A DNA stretch of 64,000 nt from positions 3,349,501 to 3,413,500 of the forward strand of contig NZ_CP083370.1 of the NCBI RefSeq assembly GCF_017488845.2. The letters run 5' to 3'. Below the pieces are notes generated by a model. The model searched no databases. It saw only the letters and a program-made list of their open reading frames with translations, and was not told the DNA's origin. A program made the position numbers and the translations under genes. This document shows positions 27,197-36,670 of this stretch, in pieces. Position 1 is the first letter of the stretch; each line of letters opens with the position of its first letter. The stretch comes from Ensifer canadensis. GTDB taxonomy: Bacteria > Pseudomonadota > Alphaproteobacteria > Rhizobiales > Rhizobiaceae.

Positions 27197-27658
27197 CTAC
27201 GATTTCGCCATCACGCGGCGCGCGGTTTTGCCCGGCCGATCCTTGTCGAAAATCGCTCTGATTGCCTGTTTCGTGCCATCGTCCATCAGCACGATCATGT
27301 CGAGGTAGAGCTGCTTGTCGACGATGACGAAGCGGACATCGAACGGCTTGCCACCATAGTGGCCGCTGACGTTCTCGCTCCATCGGCCGATGCCGGCCGC
27401 AGTCGTGGAGCCCGTCTTCAGGTCCGCATGGGCAAAGGCAAACCAGCCGTTGTTGGAAGACACCTTCAGGATAGGCCCGTGCTGCTTGATCGCCAGCCAG
27501 CAGGTTCCGCAGGTGCCGGCGTTCGACACCATCTGTCGCCACTGCCCCGGAAAATCTTCGGTTTCGGCGTTGGCGGCAAACGGCCACAGAACAATGGCGA
27601 CGGCAATCAATGCGCCGACCAAACGGCGAAACGTGCCAGCAGGCGACGAAAATCTCAT
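27197..27658 (-). CDS. Small secreted protein of unknown function with a Cys-x2-Cys motif
   Basis: 153 aa from the ATG at 27658 (an ATG five codons earlier is possible; neither has a strong ribosome site). A signal peptide is visible (charged MRFSSPAGTFRRL, hydrophobic core, cleavage after NAA). The mature part begins with acidic residues, contains 'GTCGTCWLAIKQHGP' and mixed beta-rich sequence, and ends in a basic tail. I do not recognise the family. It converges on the LysR gene with 15 bp between stops. Periplasmic location is inferred. Confidence 0.6.
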   Translation of the reverse strand: MRFSSPAGTFRRLVGALIAVAIVLWPFAANAETEDFPGQWRQMVSNAGTCGTCWLAIKQHGPILKVSSNNGWFAFAHADLKTGSTTAAGIGRWSENVSGHYGGKPFDVRFVIVDKQLYLDMIVLMDDGTKQAIRAIFDKDRPGKTARRVMAKS

Positions 27659-27876
27659 ATGCTGCAATCCCATGGACACCGGCGGAGGCGAGCCTTCGCC
27701 TCGACGCCAGTGCACACTGCCTGCGCTGCATTGCGGCAACGTTGCATCCGTTGGCGTCTTTTTCCGCGGTGCCTTCGGTGCAGCATTCCCTTTGCCCACT
27801 CCCCCCGGATTCCCGAAAGTGTTTACTCCACGGTTGCACTTGCGGCACTCTGTCTCGGCACCAAAGATACCCTTTA

Positions 27877-27914
27877 CCCTGTTGGAGGATGGGGCCCCCT
27901 GTTGGAGGACGGGG
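27877..27914 (+). repeat. Tandem 20-bp direct repeat in permease leader
   Basis: CCCTGTTGGAGGATGGGG (27877-27894) is repeated as CCCTGTTGGAGGACGGGG (27897-27914), one mismatch in 18, 36 bp before the permease ATG. Each unit contains GGAGG, so it might act on translation or be a chance duplication. Confidence 0.6.
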
Positions 27915-27949
27915 GAAGCGGACTGGTCGACGTGATGGGAGGAGTAACC

Positions 27950-29493
27950 ATGAGCGACGCATCCAGCATACACCCGGTGGACGAGAGCCAATCGGCAAGC
28001 TCGCGACCCTCGGGATTCAGCATGTCCTTGTCATGTACGGTGGCGCCGTCGCGGTTCCGCTGATTGTTGGCCGGGCCCTGCAGCTCAGCCCTCAGGACGT
28101 CGCTTTCCTGATTTCCGCCGATCTTTTCGTCTGTGGCCTCGTCACCATCATCCAGTCTCTCGGCATTACCCGGAGCGTCGGCATCCGTCTTCCCGTGATG
28201 ATGGGCGTGACCTTCGCTTCCGTCGGCCCGATGGTGTCGATGGCAACGATGACGCCCGGACAGGAGGGCGCCCGACTGATCTTCGGCGCCATTATCGGCG
28301 CCGGGTTGGTCGCGCTGCTGCTCGCCCCGATCATGGGGCGGCTGTTGCGTTTCTTCCCGCCGATCGTCACCGGCACCATCATTCTGGTGATCGGCGTGAC
28401 CTTGATGCGCGTCGGCGTCAACTGGATCTTCGGCAATCCCTTCGGACCGACGGCACCGAAGCTGGTCGATCCGACCCACGCCGAATGGCTGGCCGAGCTG
28501 AAGAAGCTCGCCACGACAGGCGGCCCGGCCGTTCCCGACGGCGTCGTGCTTGGCGCAACGGTGCCGAACCCTGCTTATGCCGAACTGAGCCATGTGGTAC
28601 TTGCCGCCTTCGTGCTCATCTCCATCCTCGTGGTCGCGCGCTACGGCCGCGGGCTGATCAGCAACATTGCGGTTCTGACCGGCATCGTCATCGGCTGCGT
28701 CTTTGCAGCGAGCCTTGGCATGATGCATTTCGACCGGGTTGCGGATGCCGGCTGGTTCGCGGTCGTCACGCCGTTGCGTTTCGGCATGCCGATTTTCGAT
28801 CCGGTGCTGATCGCCACCATGTCGCTGGTGATGATCGTCGTCATGATCGAATCGACAGGCATGTTCCTGGCGCTGGGCGAAATAACCAACAAGGAAGTCT
28901 CGCAGCAGCAGCTGACGGCCGGCCTTCGCGTCGACGGCATCGGCACGATGATCGGCGGCCTGTTCAATACCTTCCCCTACACCAGCTTCTCGCAGAATGT
29001 CGGTCTCGTCGGCGTCACCGGCGTGAAGAGCCGTTATGTCTGCGTCATGGGCGGCGTGATCATGATCGTGCTCGGCCTGATCCCGAAGATGGGCGCGCTG
29101 GTCGAGGCGGTTCCAACCTTCGTGCTCGGCGGCGCCGGCCTGGTGATGTTCGGCATGGTGGCAGCCACCGGCGTGCGCATCCTGTCGACCGTCGACTTCA
29201 AGTCATCGCGCAACAACCTGTTCGTCGTTGCCGTCTCGGTCGGTTTCGGCCTGATCCCGCTGATCGCGCCGAACTTCCTGATGTGGATGCCGCATGCGAT
29301 CCACCCGATCATCGAATCGGGCATCGTGCTCGCCTCGATCTCGGCAGTGGTGCTCAACGCCTTCTTCAACGGATTGAGCGTCGAACGCTCTGCCCGGCCC
29401 CCGCGAGGAGGCCGGGGCTTTATCATCAGGCCGTTCCAAAAAGCCCCGACACTTCGATCGCCAACGAAGCATCGACAGGTGTCGGCACGGTAG
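27950..29493 (+). pseudogene. NCS2 xanthine/uracil permease, 5' frameshift
   Basis: The ATG at 27950, with GGAGG upstream, starts MSDASSIHPVDES, a normal NCS2 N-terminus, but the frame then closes at about 28063. The rest of the protein continues in the next frame from about 27990 ('PIGKLATLGIQHVLVMYGGA') through all transporter motifs ('GIRLPVMMGVTFASVGP', 'SQNVGLVGVTGVKSR'). Joining them needs one missing base (or four) near 27980-27992. No start codon rescues the second frame locally. The last 35-40 residues read through a GC-rich hairpin (29392-29418) and look non-native, so the 3' end may also be altered. Intact relatives import xanthine, urate or uracil with H+ or Na+. Confidence 0.75.
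29392..29421 (+). terminator. Terminator-like hairpin inside the 3' end of the permease frame
   Basis: GCCCGGCC and GGCCGGGGC arms (one bulge) around a CCCGCGAGGA loop, followed by TTTAT. A hairpin of this sort normally lies after a stop codon, yet the open frame continues 75 bases beyond. Confidence 0.5.
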
Positions 29494-29532
29494 AAAGAGG
29501 ACAACGAAAACGCCCCGAAGGATTCGACGACG

Positions 29533-30444
29533 ATGGCCAAGACCAACCTCACCCTCGAGCTTCTGCTGCTCGCTCTTCTCGCAACGCTTTGGGGCGCATC
29601 CTATACCTTCATCAAGATCGGCGTCGAAACCATTCCCCCGGTGACGCTGATTGCCGCCCGCACGCTGATCGCCGGCACCATCCTGCTCGCCGTCCTCCGC
29701 TTTCGCGGCATCAAGCTGCCGCGCGACGCAGCCACATGGAAGCGCTTCCTGTTCCAGGCCTGCCTCAACAGCGTCTTCCCGTTTACCCTGATCGCCTGGG
29801 CAGAGCAGACGATCGACGCCGGCGTCGCCTCGATCCTCAACGCCGCCACCCCCATCTTCGCCTTCCTGCTGACGGCGCTGATCACCCGCCACGAGCCGGC
29901 ATCGACAAGAAAGCTGATCGGCGTCGTGGCCGGCATGGCCGGCATCAGCCTGATCATCGGCGTTGAAGCCTTCGGCGGCCTGGGTGACCAGCTGCTGGCC
30001 CAGCTTGCCGTGGTCTTCGCAACCGTCTGCTACGCCGGCGCCGCCATCTTCGGAAAGAGCTTCAGGGGCCTCGACCCGATGGTTCCGGCCGCAGGCTCGC
30101 TCCTTGCAGGTGCCGTGCTTCTCATCCCCGCAAGCCTTGTCATCGACCAGCCATGGACGCTTGCCCCTTCCGCTCAGTCGGTGATCGCGCTCGTCTGCTT
30201 GGCGGTGTTCTCGACGGCGCTGGCCTTCGCCATCTATTTCCGGCTGATCCAGACGCTCGGTTCGGTCGGCGCTACCGCGCAAGCCTACCTGCGCGTTCCC
30301 GTCGGGGTCACCATCGGCGTTCTCTTTCTCGGAGAAAGATTGTCGGACACGATCTGGATCGGCCTTGCCTGCGTCGTCATCGGCGTCGCAGCCATGACCA
30401 TCCCGGCGCGCCGGGCCGGGCCGGCCCTTGCCGATCGCGGCTAG
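29533..30444 (+). CDS. EamA/DMT-family transporter
   Basis: 303 aa with ten hydrophobic helices and two EamA halves; the first begins 'LLALLATLWGASYTFIKIGV' and the second near residue 155. Members are exporters of amino acids and other metabolites in the inner membrane. It follows the permease by 39 bp and ends at a strong bidirectional terminator. Substrate unknown. Confidence 0.87.
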   Translation: MAKTNLTLELLLLALLATLWGASYTFIKIGVETIPPVTLIAARTLIAGTILLAVLRFRGIKLPRDAATWKRFLFQACLNSVFPFTLIAWAEQTIDAGVASILNAATPIFAFLLTALITRHEPASTRKLIGVVAGMAGISLIIGVEAFGGLGDQLLAQLAVVFATVCYAGAAIFGKSFRGLDPMVPAAGSLLAGAVLLIPASLVIDQPWTLAPSAQSVIALVCLAVFSTALAFAIYFRLIQTLGSVGATAQAYLRVPVGVTIGVLFLGERLSDTIWIGLACVVIGVAAMTIPARRAGPALADRG

Positions 30445-30462
30445 TCTCAAGGCCAAAACGGA

Positions 30463-30493
30463 AAAGGCGCAGCGATTGCCCCGCTGCGCCTTT
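30463..30493. terminator. Bidirectional terminator between DMT gene and mur
   Basis: Perfect stem AAAGGCGCAGCG/CGCTGCGCCTTT with a 7-base loop; A-run on one side and T-run on the other suit termination in both directions. Confidence 0.8.
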
Positions 30494-30516
30494 CGTCAGT
30501 CACGGCGCTATGTCGA

Positions 30517-30945
30517 TCAGTCCTTGCGCTTGCGGCAATAGAGCTCGAGCCGGTGACGAACCAGGTCGTAACCGAGTTCGGCGGCGATCTCCGCCTGCAG
30601 CTGCTCGATCTTGTCGGAGCGAAACTCGATCACAGCGCCGGTGTCGATGTCGATCAGGTGGTCATGGTGCGGAGCGTCGGCCGTCTCGAAACGGGCGGTG
30701 GCACTTTCAAAGGCGTGGCGATGGACGACGCCCTGGTGCTCCAGCGCCGACAGTGTCCTGTAGACCGTCGACAGCGAAACGGTGGCATCGATTTCCTTGG
30801 CGCGGCGGTGCAATTCGCTCGCATCCGGGTGGTCTTCGGCGGTCGCGAGAATCTTCAGGATTGCCGCACGCTGCCGCGTCACGCGCACACCACCATCTCT
30901 CAGGACGCCTTCCAGCTCTTCGATGCGATTTTTGTTCTGTTTCAT
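30517..30945 (-). CDS. mur: Fur-family manganese uptake regulator Mur
   Basis: 142 aa Fur fold: winged HTH ('GVRVTRQRAAILKIL', 'SLSTVYRTLSALEHQGVV') and dimerisation domain with metal site 'DAPHHDHLIDIDTG'. The paired C-terminal CxxC zinc motifs of many Fur/Zur proteins are absent (one Cys remains near the end). Divergent position from sitABCD is that of rhizobial Mur, which binds Mn2+ and represses the Mn importer. Called Fur in older annotation. Confidence 0.88.
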   Translation of the reverse strand: MKQNKNRIEELEGVLRDGGVRVTRQRAAILKILATAEDHPDASELHRRAKEIDATVSLSTVYRTLSALEHQGVVHRHAFESATARFETADAPHHDHLIDIDTGAVIEFRSDKIEQLQAEIAAELGYDLVRHRLELYCRKRKD

Positions 30946-30987
30946 GGTCGTACACTAGCCAAGGCCGATAAGTTTGAAAATAGCTAG

Positions 30988-31031
30988 TTGCGAATGCTTC
31001 TCATGTGCATTGACTTATGCAAATCATTCGC
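30988..31031 (+). promoter_or_regulatory. Two Mur-box-like dyads upstream of sitA
   Basis: Two imperfect dyads lie between mur and sitA: TGCGAATG-N5-CATGTGCA (about 30989-31009) and GCAAAT-C-ATTCGC (31019-31031). Tandem AT-rich dyads of this TGC(A/G)AAT type in this position match Mur-responsive sequences known from rhizobial sit promoters. Confidence 0.55.
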
Positions 31032-31066
31032 CTAGTCCTGTGAACGACAACATCGGGGAGTATGGA

Positions 31067-31972
31067 ATGATCGATCACATGAGACGCGCGATCCTGGTTG
31101 CCGCCACGGCATTGGCAGGTTTCGCGCTCGTTCCGGGTGCCGCTTGCGCGCAGGAAAAGTTCAAGGCCGTCACCACCTTCACGGTGATCGCCGACATGGC
31201 CAAGAACGTCGCCGGCGACGCGGCAATCGTCGAATCGATCACCAAGCCCGGCGCCGAGATCCACAACTATCAGCCGACGCCGCGCGACATCCTGAAGGCG
31301 CACGATGCAAAGCTGATCCTCTGGAACGGCCTCAATCTCGAACTCTGGTTCGAAAAGTTCTTCCAGAACTTCGACGAGGTGCCCGGCGTCGTGGTTTCTC
31401 AAGGGATCGAGCCAATGGGCATCGCGGAAGGCCCCTATAGCGGCAAGCCGAACCCACATGCCTGGATGTCGCCTTCGGCGGCGCTGATCTATGTCGACAA
31501 CATCCGCGACGCTTTCGTCAAATACGATCCCGGCAACGCCGAGACCTACAAGGCCAATGCCGAAGCCTACAAGCAGAAGATCGAGGCGGCGATCGCCCCT
31601 ATCCGCGCCGAGATCGGCAAGATCCCGGAAGACAAGCGCTGGCTGGTGTCGAGCGAGGGCGCCTTCAGCTACCTCACCCGCGACTTCGGCATGAAGGAAC
31701 TCTATCTCTGGCCGATCAATGCCGATCAGCAGGGCACGCCGCAGCAGGTTCGCAAAGTCATCGACGCGGTGCGCGCCAACAATATACCGGTCGTCTTCTC
31801 CGAAAGCACGATTTCGCCCGACCCGGCACAGCAGGTGGCGCGGGAAACCGGCGCAAAATACGGCGGCGTGCTCTATGTTGATTCCCTGAGCGAAGCGGAC
31901 GGTCCGGTACCGACCTATATCGACCTCTTGCGCGTCACGTCCGAAACCATCGCGAAAGGCCTTTCGCAATGA
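31067..31972 (+). CDS. sitA: Manganese ABC importer, periplasmic binding protein SitA
   Basis: 301 aa cluster-A-I metal-binding protein. Signal peptide about 1-25 (cleavage after ACA, 'GAACAQEKF'). Metal ligands lie in 'EIHNYQPTP', 'NPHAWMSP', 'SSEGAFSYL' and near 'STISPDPA'. The ATG at 31067 has GGGGAG upstream; earlier in-frame starts would lie in the operator region. First gene of sitABCD, controlled by Mur. Confidence 0.92.
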   Translation: MIDHMRRAILVAATALAGFALVPGAACAQEKFKAVTTFTVIADMAKNVAGDAAIVESITKPGAEIHNYQPTPRDILKAHDAKLILWNGLNLELWFEKFFQNFDEVPGVVVSQGIEPMGIAEGPYSGKPNPHAWMSPSAALIYVDNIRDAFVKYDPGNAETYKANAEAYKQKIEAAIAPIRAEIGKIPEDKRWLVSSEGAFSYLTRDFGMKELYLWPINADQQGTPQQVRKVIDAVRANNIPVVFSESTISPDPAQQVARETGAKYGGVLYVDSLSEADGPVPTYIDLLRVTSETIAKGLSQ

Positions 31973-32904
31973 ACCTTCAGGTAAAACCTCGCTCCGGCCC
32001 GGAAGCCGCCTCCGGGGATGCAGGCGGTGGCATCCGCGTCTCCGGCGCGACCGTGACCTATCGCAACGGCCACCGCGCGCTTCTCGATGCCTCCTTCGAG
32101 ATCCCGACCGGCACGATCACAGCACTGGTCGGCGTCAACGGCAGCGGCAAGTCGACCCTCTTCAAGGCGATCATGGGCTTTGCCCGGCTGGCGCGCGGAG
32201 AAATCTCCATTCTCGGCCTTTCGGTCCAGGAGGCGCTGAAGAAGAACCTTGTCGCCTATGTTCCGCAAGCCGAAGAGGTCGACTGGAATTTTCCGGTTCT
32301 GGTCGAGGACGTGGTGATGATGGGCCGCTACGGCCATATGAACATGCTGCGCATCCCGAAGAAGGCCGACCATGAGGCGGTGGGGGCCGCGCTTGCCCGT
32401 GTCGGCATGAGCGACTTCCGCAAGCGCCAGATCGGTGAGCTCTCCGGCGGCCAGAAGAAGCGCGTGTTCCTGGCGCGCGCCCTTGCCCAGGACGGCCGCG
32501 TGATCCTGCTCGACGAGCCCTTCACCGGGGTCGACGTCAAGACCGAAGATGCCATCATCCGCCTGTTGATCGGCCTGCGCGACGAGGGCCGCGTCATGCT
32601 GGTCTCGACCCACAACCTCGGCAGCGTGCCGGAATTCTGCGACCGGACCGTTCTCCTGAAGAACACGGTGCTGGCCTATGGCCCGACGGAAACCACCTTC
32701 ACCCGCGAAAACCTCGAACTCGCCTTCGGCGGCGTCCTCAGGCATTTCGTGCTCGGTGGCGACAGCCTGCATGACGACGCGGATCCGCGGCAACTGTCCG
32801 TCATCACCGACGACGAGCGTCCGCTGGTGATGTATGGCGCCAAGGGGCAGATGGTGTCGCAACCGGCCAAGCCTGAGAGCGACCCGGAGGCAGCAGGCAA
32901 ATGA
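31969..32904 (+). CDS. sitB: Manganese ABC importer, ATPase SitB
   Basis: 311 aa. Walker [10 protein letters not shown], signature LSGGQKKR, Walker [13 protein letters not shown], and 'VSTHNLGSV' with the switch His. Overlaps sitA by 4 bp (ATGA). A C-terminal extension of about 50 residues beyond the nucleotide-binding domain is polar and of unknown role. Confidence 0.93.
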   Translation: MNLQVKPRSGPEAASGDAGGGIRVSGATVTYRNGHRALLDASFEIPTGTITALVGVNGSGKSTLFKAIMGFARLARGEISILGLSVQEALKKNLVAYVPQAEEVDWNFPVLVEDVVMMGRYGHMNMLRIPKKADHEAVGAALARVGMSDFRKRQIGELSGGQKKRVFLARALAQDGRVILLDEPFTGVDVKTEDAIIRLLIGLRDEGRVMLVSTHNLGSVPEFCDRTVLLKNTVLAYGPTETTFTRENLELAFGGVLRHFVLGGDSLHDDADPRQLSVITDDERPLVMYGAKGQMVSQPAKPESDPEAAGK

Positions 32905-33761
32905 TCGCCACGCTCTTCGAGCCCTTCACCTACAACTACATGGTCAACGCCATGTGGGTCAGCGCGCTGGTTGGCGCCGTCTGCGCCTTCCTGTCGTCCT
33001 ATCTGATGCTGAAAGGCTGGTCGCTGATCGGCGACGCGCTCTCGCACTCGATCGTTCCGGGCGTTGCCGGCGCCTATATGCTCGGCCTGCCCTTCTCGCT
33101 CGGCGCCTTCTTCTCCGGCGGGCTTGCGGCCGGCGCGATGCTGTTTCTCAACCAGCGCACCCGGTTGAAGGAAGACACCATCATCGGGCTGATCTTCACC
33201 TCGTTCTTCGGCCTCGGCCTGTTCATGGTGTCGCTGTCGCCAACCTCAGTAAACATCCAGACGATCGTTCTCGGCAACATCCTCGCCATCACGCCTGCCG
33301 ACACGTTGCAGCTTGCGCTGATCGGCGTCATCTCGCTGATCATCCTGACGGCCAAGTGGAAGGATCTGATGGTCACCTTCTTCGATGAGAGCCACGCACG
33401 CTCGATCGGTATCCCGACGACCTTCCTGAAGGTGCTGTTCTTCACGCTGCTGTCCGCCTGTACGGTCGCCGCGCTGCAGACGGTCGGCGCCTTTCTCGTC
33501 ATCGCCATGGTGGTGACACCGGGCGCCACCGCCTATCTGCTCACCGACCGCTTTCCGCGGCTGATCGTCATCAGCGTCGCGATCGGCGCGCTCACCAGCT
33601 TCTTCGGCGCCTATTTCAGCTACTTCCTCGATGGCGCTACCGGCGGCATCATCATTGTGCTGCAGACGCTGATCTTCCTCTTTGCCTTCGTCTTCGCGCC
33701 CAAGCACGGATTGCTGGCTGCCCGCAGGCGCAGCGCCGAAGCCCTGGAGGTCACGCAATGA
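32901..33761 (+). CDS. sitC: Manganese ABC importer, permease SitC
   Basis: 286 aa ABC-3 family permease with about eight helices; '[24 protein letters not shown]' is the family signature near the N-terminus. Overlaps sitB and sitD by 4 bp each. Pairs with SitD. Confidence 0.92.
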   Translation: MIATLFEPFTYNYMVNAMWVSALVGAVCAFLSSYLMLKGWSLIGDALSHSIVPGVAGAYMLGLPFSLGAFFSGGLAAGAMLFLNQRTRLKEDTIIGLIFTSFFGLGLFMVSLSPTSVNIQTIVLGNILAITPADTLQLALIGVISLIILTAKWKDLMVTFFDESHARSIGIPTTFLKVLFFTLLSACTVAALQTVGAFLVIAMVVTPGATAYLLTDRFPRLIVISVAIGALTSFFGAYFSYFLDGATGGIIIVLQTLIFLFAFVFAPKHGLLAARRRSAEALEVTQ

Positions 33762-34609
33762 TCTCGCTCGACCTTTTGCTTGCCGTCTTCGAATTCGAGT
33801 TCATGCGCAATGCGCTGCTGATCTCGGTCCTGGTGGCGATCCCGACGGCCCTGCTCTCCTGCTTCCTCGTGCTCAAGGGCTGGTCGCTGATGGGCGACGC
33901 CATCTCGCATGCGGTCTTTCCCGGCGTCGTCATCTCCTACATCGTCGGCCTGCCGCTCGCCGTCGGCGCCTTTGCCGCCGGCATGTCCTGCGCGCTTTTG
34001 ACCGGCTACCTCAAGGAAAACAGCCGCATCAAGCAGGACACTGTCATGGGCGTGGTGTTCTCCGGCATGTTCGGCTTCGGCCTGGTGCTCTACACCAAGA
34101 TCCAGAGCGACGTGCATCTCGACCATATCCTCTTCGGCGACATGCTCGGCATCGGCTGGCCCGACATCATCGAAACCGGTCTGATCGCCCTGGTGGCAAC
34201 CGGGATCCTGGCGGTAAAATGGCGCGACTTTCTGCTGCACGCCTTCGACCCCGCACAGGCCAAGGCCGTCGGCCTGCGCGTCAACTGGCTGCATTACGGG
34301 CTCTTGGCGATCCTGTCGCTCACGATCGTCGGCGCGCTGAAGGCCGTCGGCCTGATCCTTGCCATCGCCATGCTGATCGCGCCCGGCGCCATCGCGTTTC
34401 TGATCACCCGCACCATGGGCAGCATGCTCATCGTTGCGGTGCTGGTGGCAACCGTCGCCTCGTTCTCAGGCGTCTATCTCTCGTTCTTCATCGACAGCGC
34501 CCCGGCACCGACCATCGTGTTGTTGATGACCGTGATCTTCCTCGCAGCTTTCCTCTGGTCGTCCTGGCGGACGGCCCGCATCGAGGCCCAGCGAACGACG
34601 GTCGAATGA
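33758..34609 (+). CDS. sitD: Manganese ABC importer, permease SitD
   Basis: 283 aa ABC-3 permease paralogous to SitC ('VLKGWSLMGDAISHAVFPGVV'). Last gene of sitABCD; a GC-rich hairpin follows. Forms a heterodimeric channel with SitC. Confidence 0.92.
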   Translation: MISLDLLLAVFEFEFMRNALLISVLVAIPTALLSCFLVLKGWSLMGDAISHAVFPGVVISYIVGLPLAVGAFAAGMSCALLTGYLKENSRIKQDTVMGVVFSGMFGFGLVLYTKIQSDVHLDHILFGDMLGIGWPDIIETGLIALVATGILAVKWRDFLLHAFDPAQAKAVGLRVNWLHYGLLAILSLTIVGALKAVGLILAIAMLIAPGAIAFLITRTMGSMLIVAVLVATVASFSGVYLSFFIDSAPAPTIVLLMTVIFLAAFLWSSWRTARIEAQRTTVE

Positions 34610-34615
34610 GGGCGG

Positions 34616-34642
34616 GGCTCCCCTCCCCCCGGGAAGGGAGCC
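34616..34642 (+). terminator. Hairpin after sitD
   Basis: GGCTCCC-N13-GGGAGCC, 7 bp after the sitD stop; no T-run, so termination strength is uncertain. Confidence 0.5.
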
Positions 34643-34656
34643 TCTCCACTGCAACC

Positions 34657-35405
34657 TCAATGGCTCGGATGCAGCGCGTCGTTGAGATACATGCAGGTCA
34701 GCATGGTGAAGATATAGGCCTGGATGACCGACATCAGCAGTTCCAGACCCGTCAGCGCCACGGTCATCATCAGCGGCATGACCGCGCCGAGCGTACCGAG
34801 CGCGCCGAAGCCACTGAGGCTGACGACGAAGCCGGCGAACACCTTGAGCGTGATGTGACCGGCGAGCATGACGGCGAAAAGACGAACCGAATGGCTGACC
34901 GGGCGCGACAGGAAACGACCTCGATCGGGATGATGATCGGCGCCAGCACCAAAGGCACGCCCGACGGCATGAACAGCCTGAGAAAGCCGAAACCGTGTTT
35001 AATCAAGCCGTAGAGCGTCACGGTCAGGAACACGAGCAGCGCCAGCGCAAAGGTCACCGCAATGTGGCTCGTCACGGTGAAGGCATAGGGAAACATGCCG
35101 ATTAGGTTGGCGACCAGGATGAACATGAACAGCGAGAACACCAGCGGGAAGAAACGCATGCCGTGCTCTCCGGCATTCTCGCGCAACGTCTTCGATACGA
35201 ACTCGTAGAGGATCTCGGCCGCCGACTGGGCAAGGTTCGGCACCAGGCCGCGCCTGCGCGTCGAAAGGATCAGGAAAAGGCTGGCGATCGCCACGGTCAC
35301 GGCCATGTAGACGGCCGAATTGGTAAAGCTGATGTCGTGTCCGCCGACCTCGGCGATGTGGAAGAGCGACTTGATCTCGAATTGTTCGATGGGTCCGGCC
35401 ATCAT
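34657..35405 (-). pseudogene. atpB: Second copy of ATP synthase F0 subunit a (atpB), frameshifted
   Basis: The N-terminal part ('[20 protein letters not shown]', '[26 protein letters not shown]') runs to 'IIIPIEVVS' at about 34915, then leaves frame; the C-terminal part continues one frame away ('[18 protein letters not shown]' to '[10 protein letters not shown]'). Between them the bases still spell the essential SRP...VRLF arginine region. The arithmetic requires one (or four) missing bases; loss of a TTCC repeat unit at 34909-34915 restores the family sequence exactly. It stands alone, without atpE/atpF, and the F1 operon lies 6.5 kb away. Either a dead paralogue or an assembly error in a live gene. 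Confidence 0.8.
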
Positions 35406-35764
35406 GAACCTCGTGCGTTGGCAACGGAGCAACCACGGCGCGGCGGCCGCGGGCGCATCAATGTGTGTGGGAAGCGGGTGAAAGCCGATCGCGAGACGGG
35501 GCGCGATGGCGCCCGAAGCAAACGTTCAGCTCTGTCAGGAAGGAAAAGCTCACGCGGGCGTGCCGCAGGCCAGGATGCTGCATGATGCGATCGACTCCAT
35601 TATCTCAAGCGGTCGAGATAGTGGGGCCGTCCCCAGGCGAAGCATCGACGCGGGTCGTCCCGCGTGCGCCTGACCTAGAGACAATTTTTGATGAGGTCAA
35701 GCCGAGACGATACCTGCCGATAGGCCTGCGGCATCGGGGCCGGCATCAATCTGCCCGCCGAGGC
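35406..35764. other. Intergenic region, no recognised feature
   Basis: 359 bases between the atpB-like pseudogene and the APH-fold gene. I see no gene, RNA or convincing repeat. It should hold the promoter of the atpB-like gene near 35410-35480 but no clear boxes are visible. Confidence 0.4.
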
Positions 35765-36670
35765 TCAGCCAAATTGCCGATGGTCGGCAAGCACCTGCTC
35801 GATCACCGCCAAGCTCTTTTCCGCTTCGGCGGAGTTGGTACCGGGAAGACCAGCATAGACGATCAGCGCCTTCCACAGGGTCCAGCCGCGACCGCGCGCC
35901 CAGGTGCCGGCGTCGAGCGCCACGCCGGCGCGAAACGCCTCCCGGCTTTGCCCGTGGAACAGCGTCCAGGCAATGGCAAGGTCGCAGGCGGGATCACCGA
36001 TACCCGAGGTGCCGAAATCGATGACTGCGCTCAGGCGACCGTCTTCGACCAGCAGATTGCCCCAACTGATATCGCCGTGGAACCAGACCGGCGCGCTCTG
36101 CCAGCTTGCCGCCAATGCGGCCTCCCAGACATCGCGCGCCGCTTCCGTGTCGATGCGTCCCTCGAGCGCGACGAGCGCGCGGCGGGTTTCCTCGTCATAA
36201 TGGGCAGGTGGCCCGCCGCGAAGGAAATTGTGCGGGCCAGGCAACGGCCCGCCGCGCGCATCGACCTGCCGCAAGGCGACAAGAAAGCGCGCCAGATCCT
36301 GCGCAAAGACCTTGAGGTCGCCGATCCGATCATCCGTCGCCGTCTCACCCGGCCGCCAGCGATAGACCGACCACGGCCATGGATAGCCCTCGCCTGGCAC
36401 GCCCCTTGCCAAGGGCACCGGGATAGGCAGCGGCAGGTGCGGCGCCAGCTTCGGCAGCCAGAACTGCTCCTTTTCCACCTGCAGCGCATAGGACTCAGCA
36501 CTCGGCAGACGCACGGTCATGTCTCGCCCGAGATGGAAGGTCCTGTTGTCCCACCCGCCGGGCAGCACCGGCCTGATGTCGAGTGCGGCCCACTGCGGAA
36601 ACTGTGCAGCGATCAGGCGCCGGACGAGCAGCGCGTCGATGGTGGGAGTGATCGTCGATTGATCGGACAT
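35765..36670 (-). CDS. Aminoglycoside phosphotransferase-fold kinase
   Basis: 301 aa APH/choline-kinase fold: 'LPGGWDNRTFHLG' glycine loop region, catalytic HGDISWGNLLV and 'VIDFGTSGIGDPACDLA' metal-binding segment. This subgroup (with 'YPWPWSVYRWRPGE') is common in soil bacteria; real substrates are mostly unknown, and drug resistance is not implied. It stands alone between decayed genes. Confidence 0.85.
   Translation of the reverse strand: MSDQSTITPTIDALLVRRLIAAQFPQWAALDIRPVLPGGWDNRTFHLGRDMTVRLPSAESYALQVEKEQFWLPKLAPHLPLPIPVPLARGVPGEGYPWPWSVYRWRPGETATDDRIGDLKVFAQDLARFLVALRQVDARGGPLPGPHNFLRGGPPAHYDEETRRALVALEGRIDTEAARDVWEAALAASWQSAPVWFHGDISWGNLLVEDGRLSAVIDFGTSGIGDPACDLAIAWTLFHGQSREAFRAGVALDAGTWARGRGWTLWKALIVYAGLPGTNSAEAEKSLAVIEQVLADHRQFG

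Noticed and set aside
27660..27949. A known purine or xanthine riboswitch in the permease leader
   Set aside because: I could not match any consensus core by eye; only the tandem repeat is certain, so I do not annotate a riboswitch.
34657..35405. Programmed -1/+1 frameshifting in the atpB-like gene
   Set aside because: No heptameric slippery run, stop-codon context or downstream pseudoknot is evident; simple loss of a TTCC unit explains the break.
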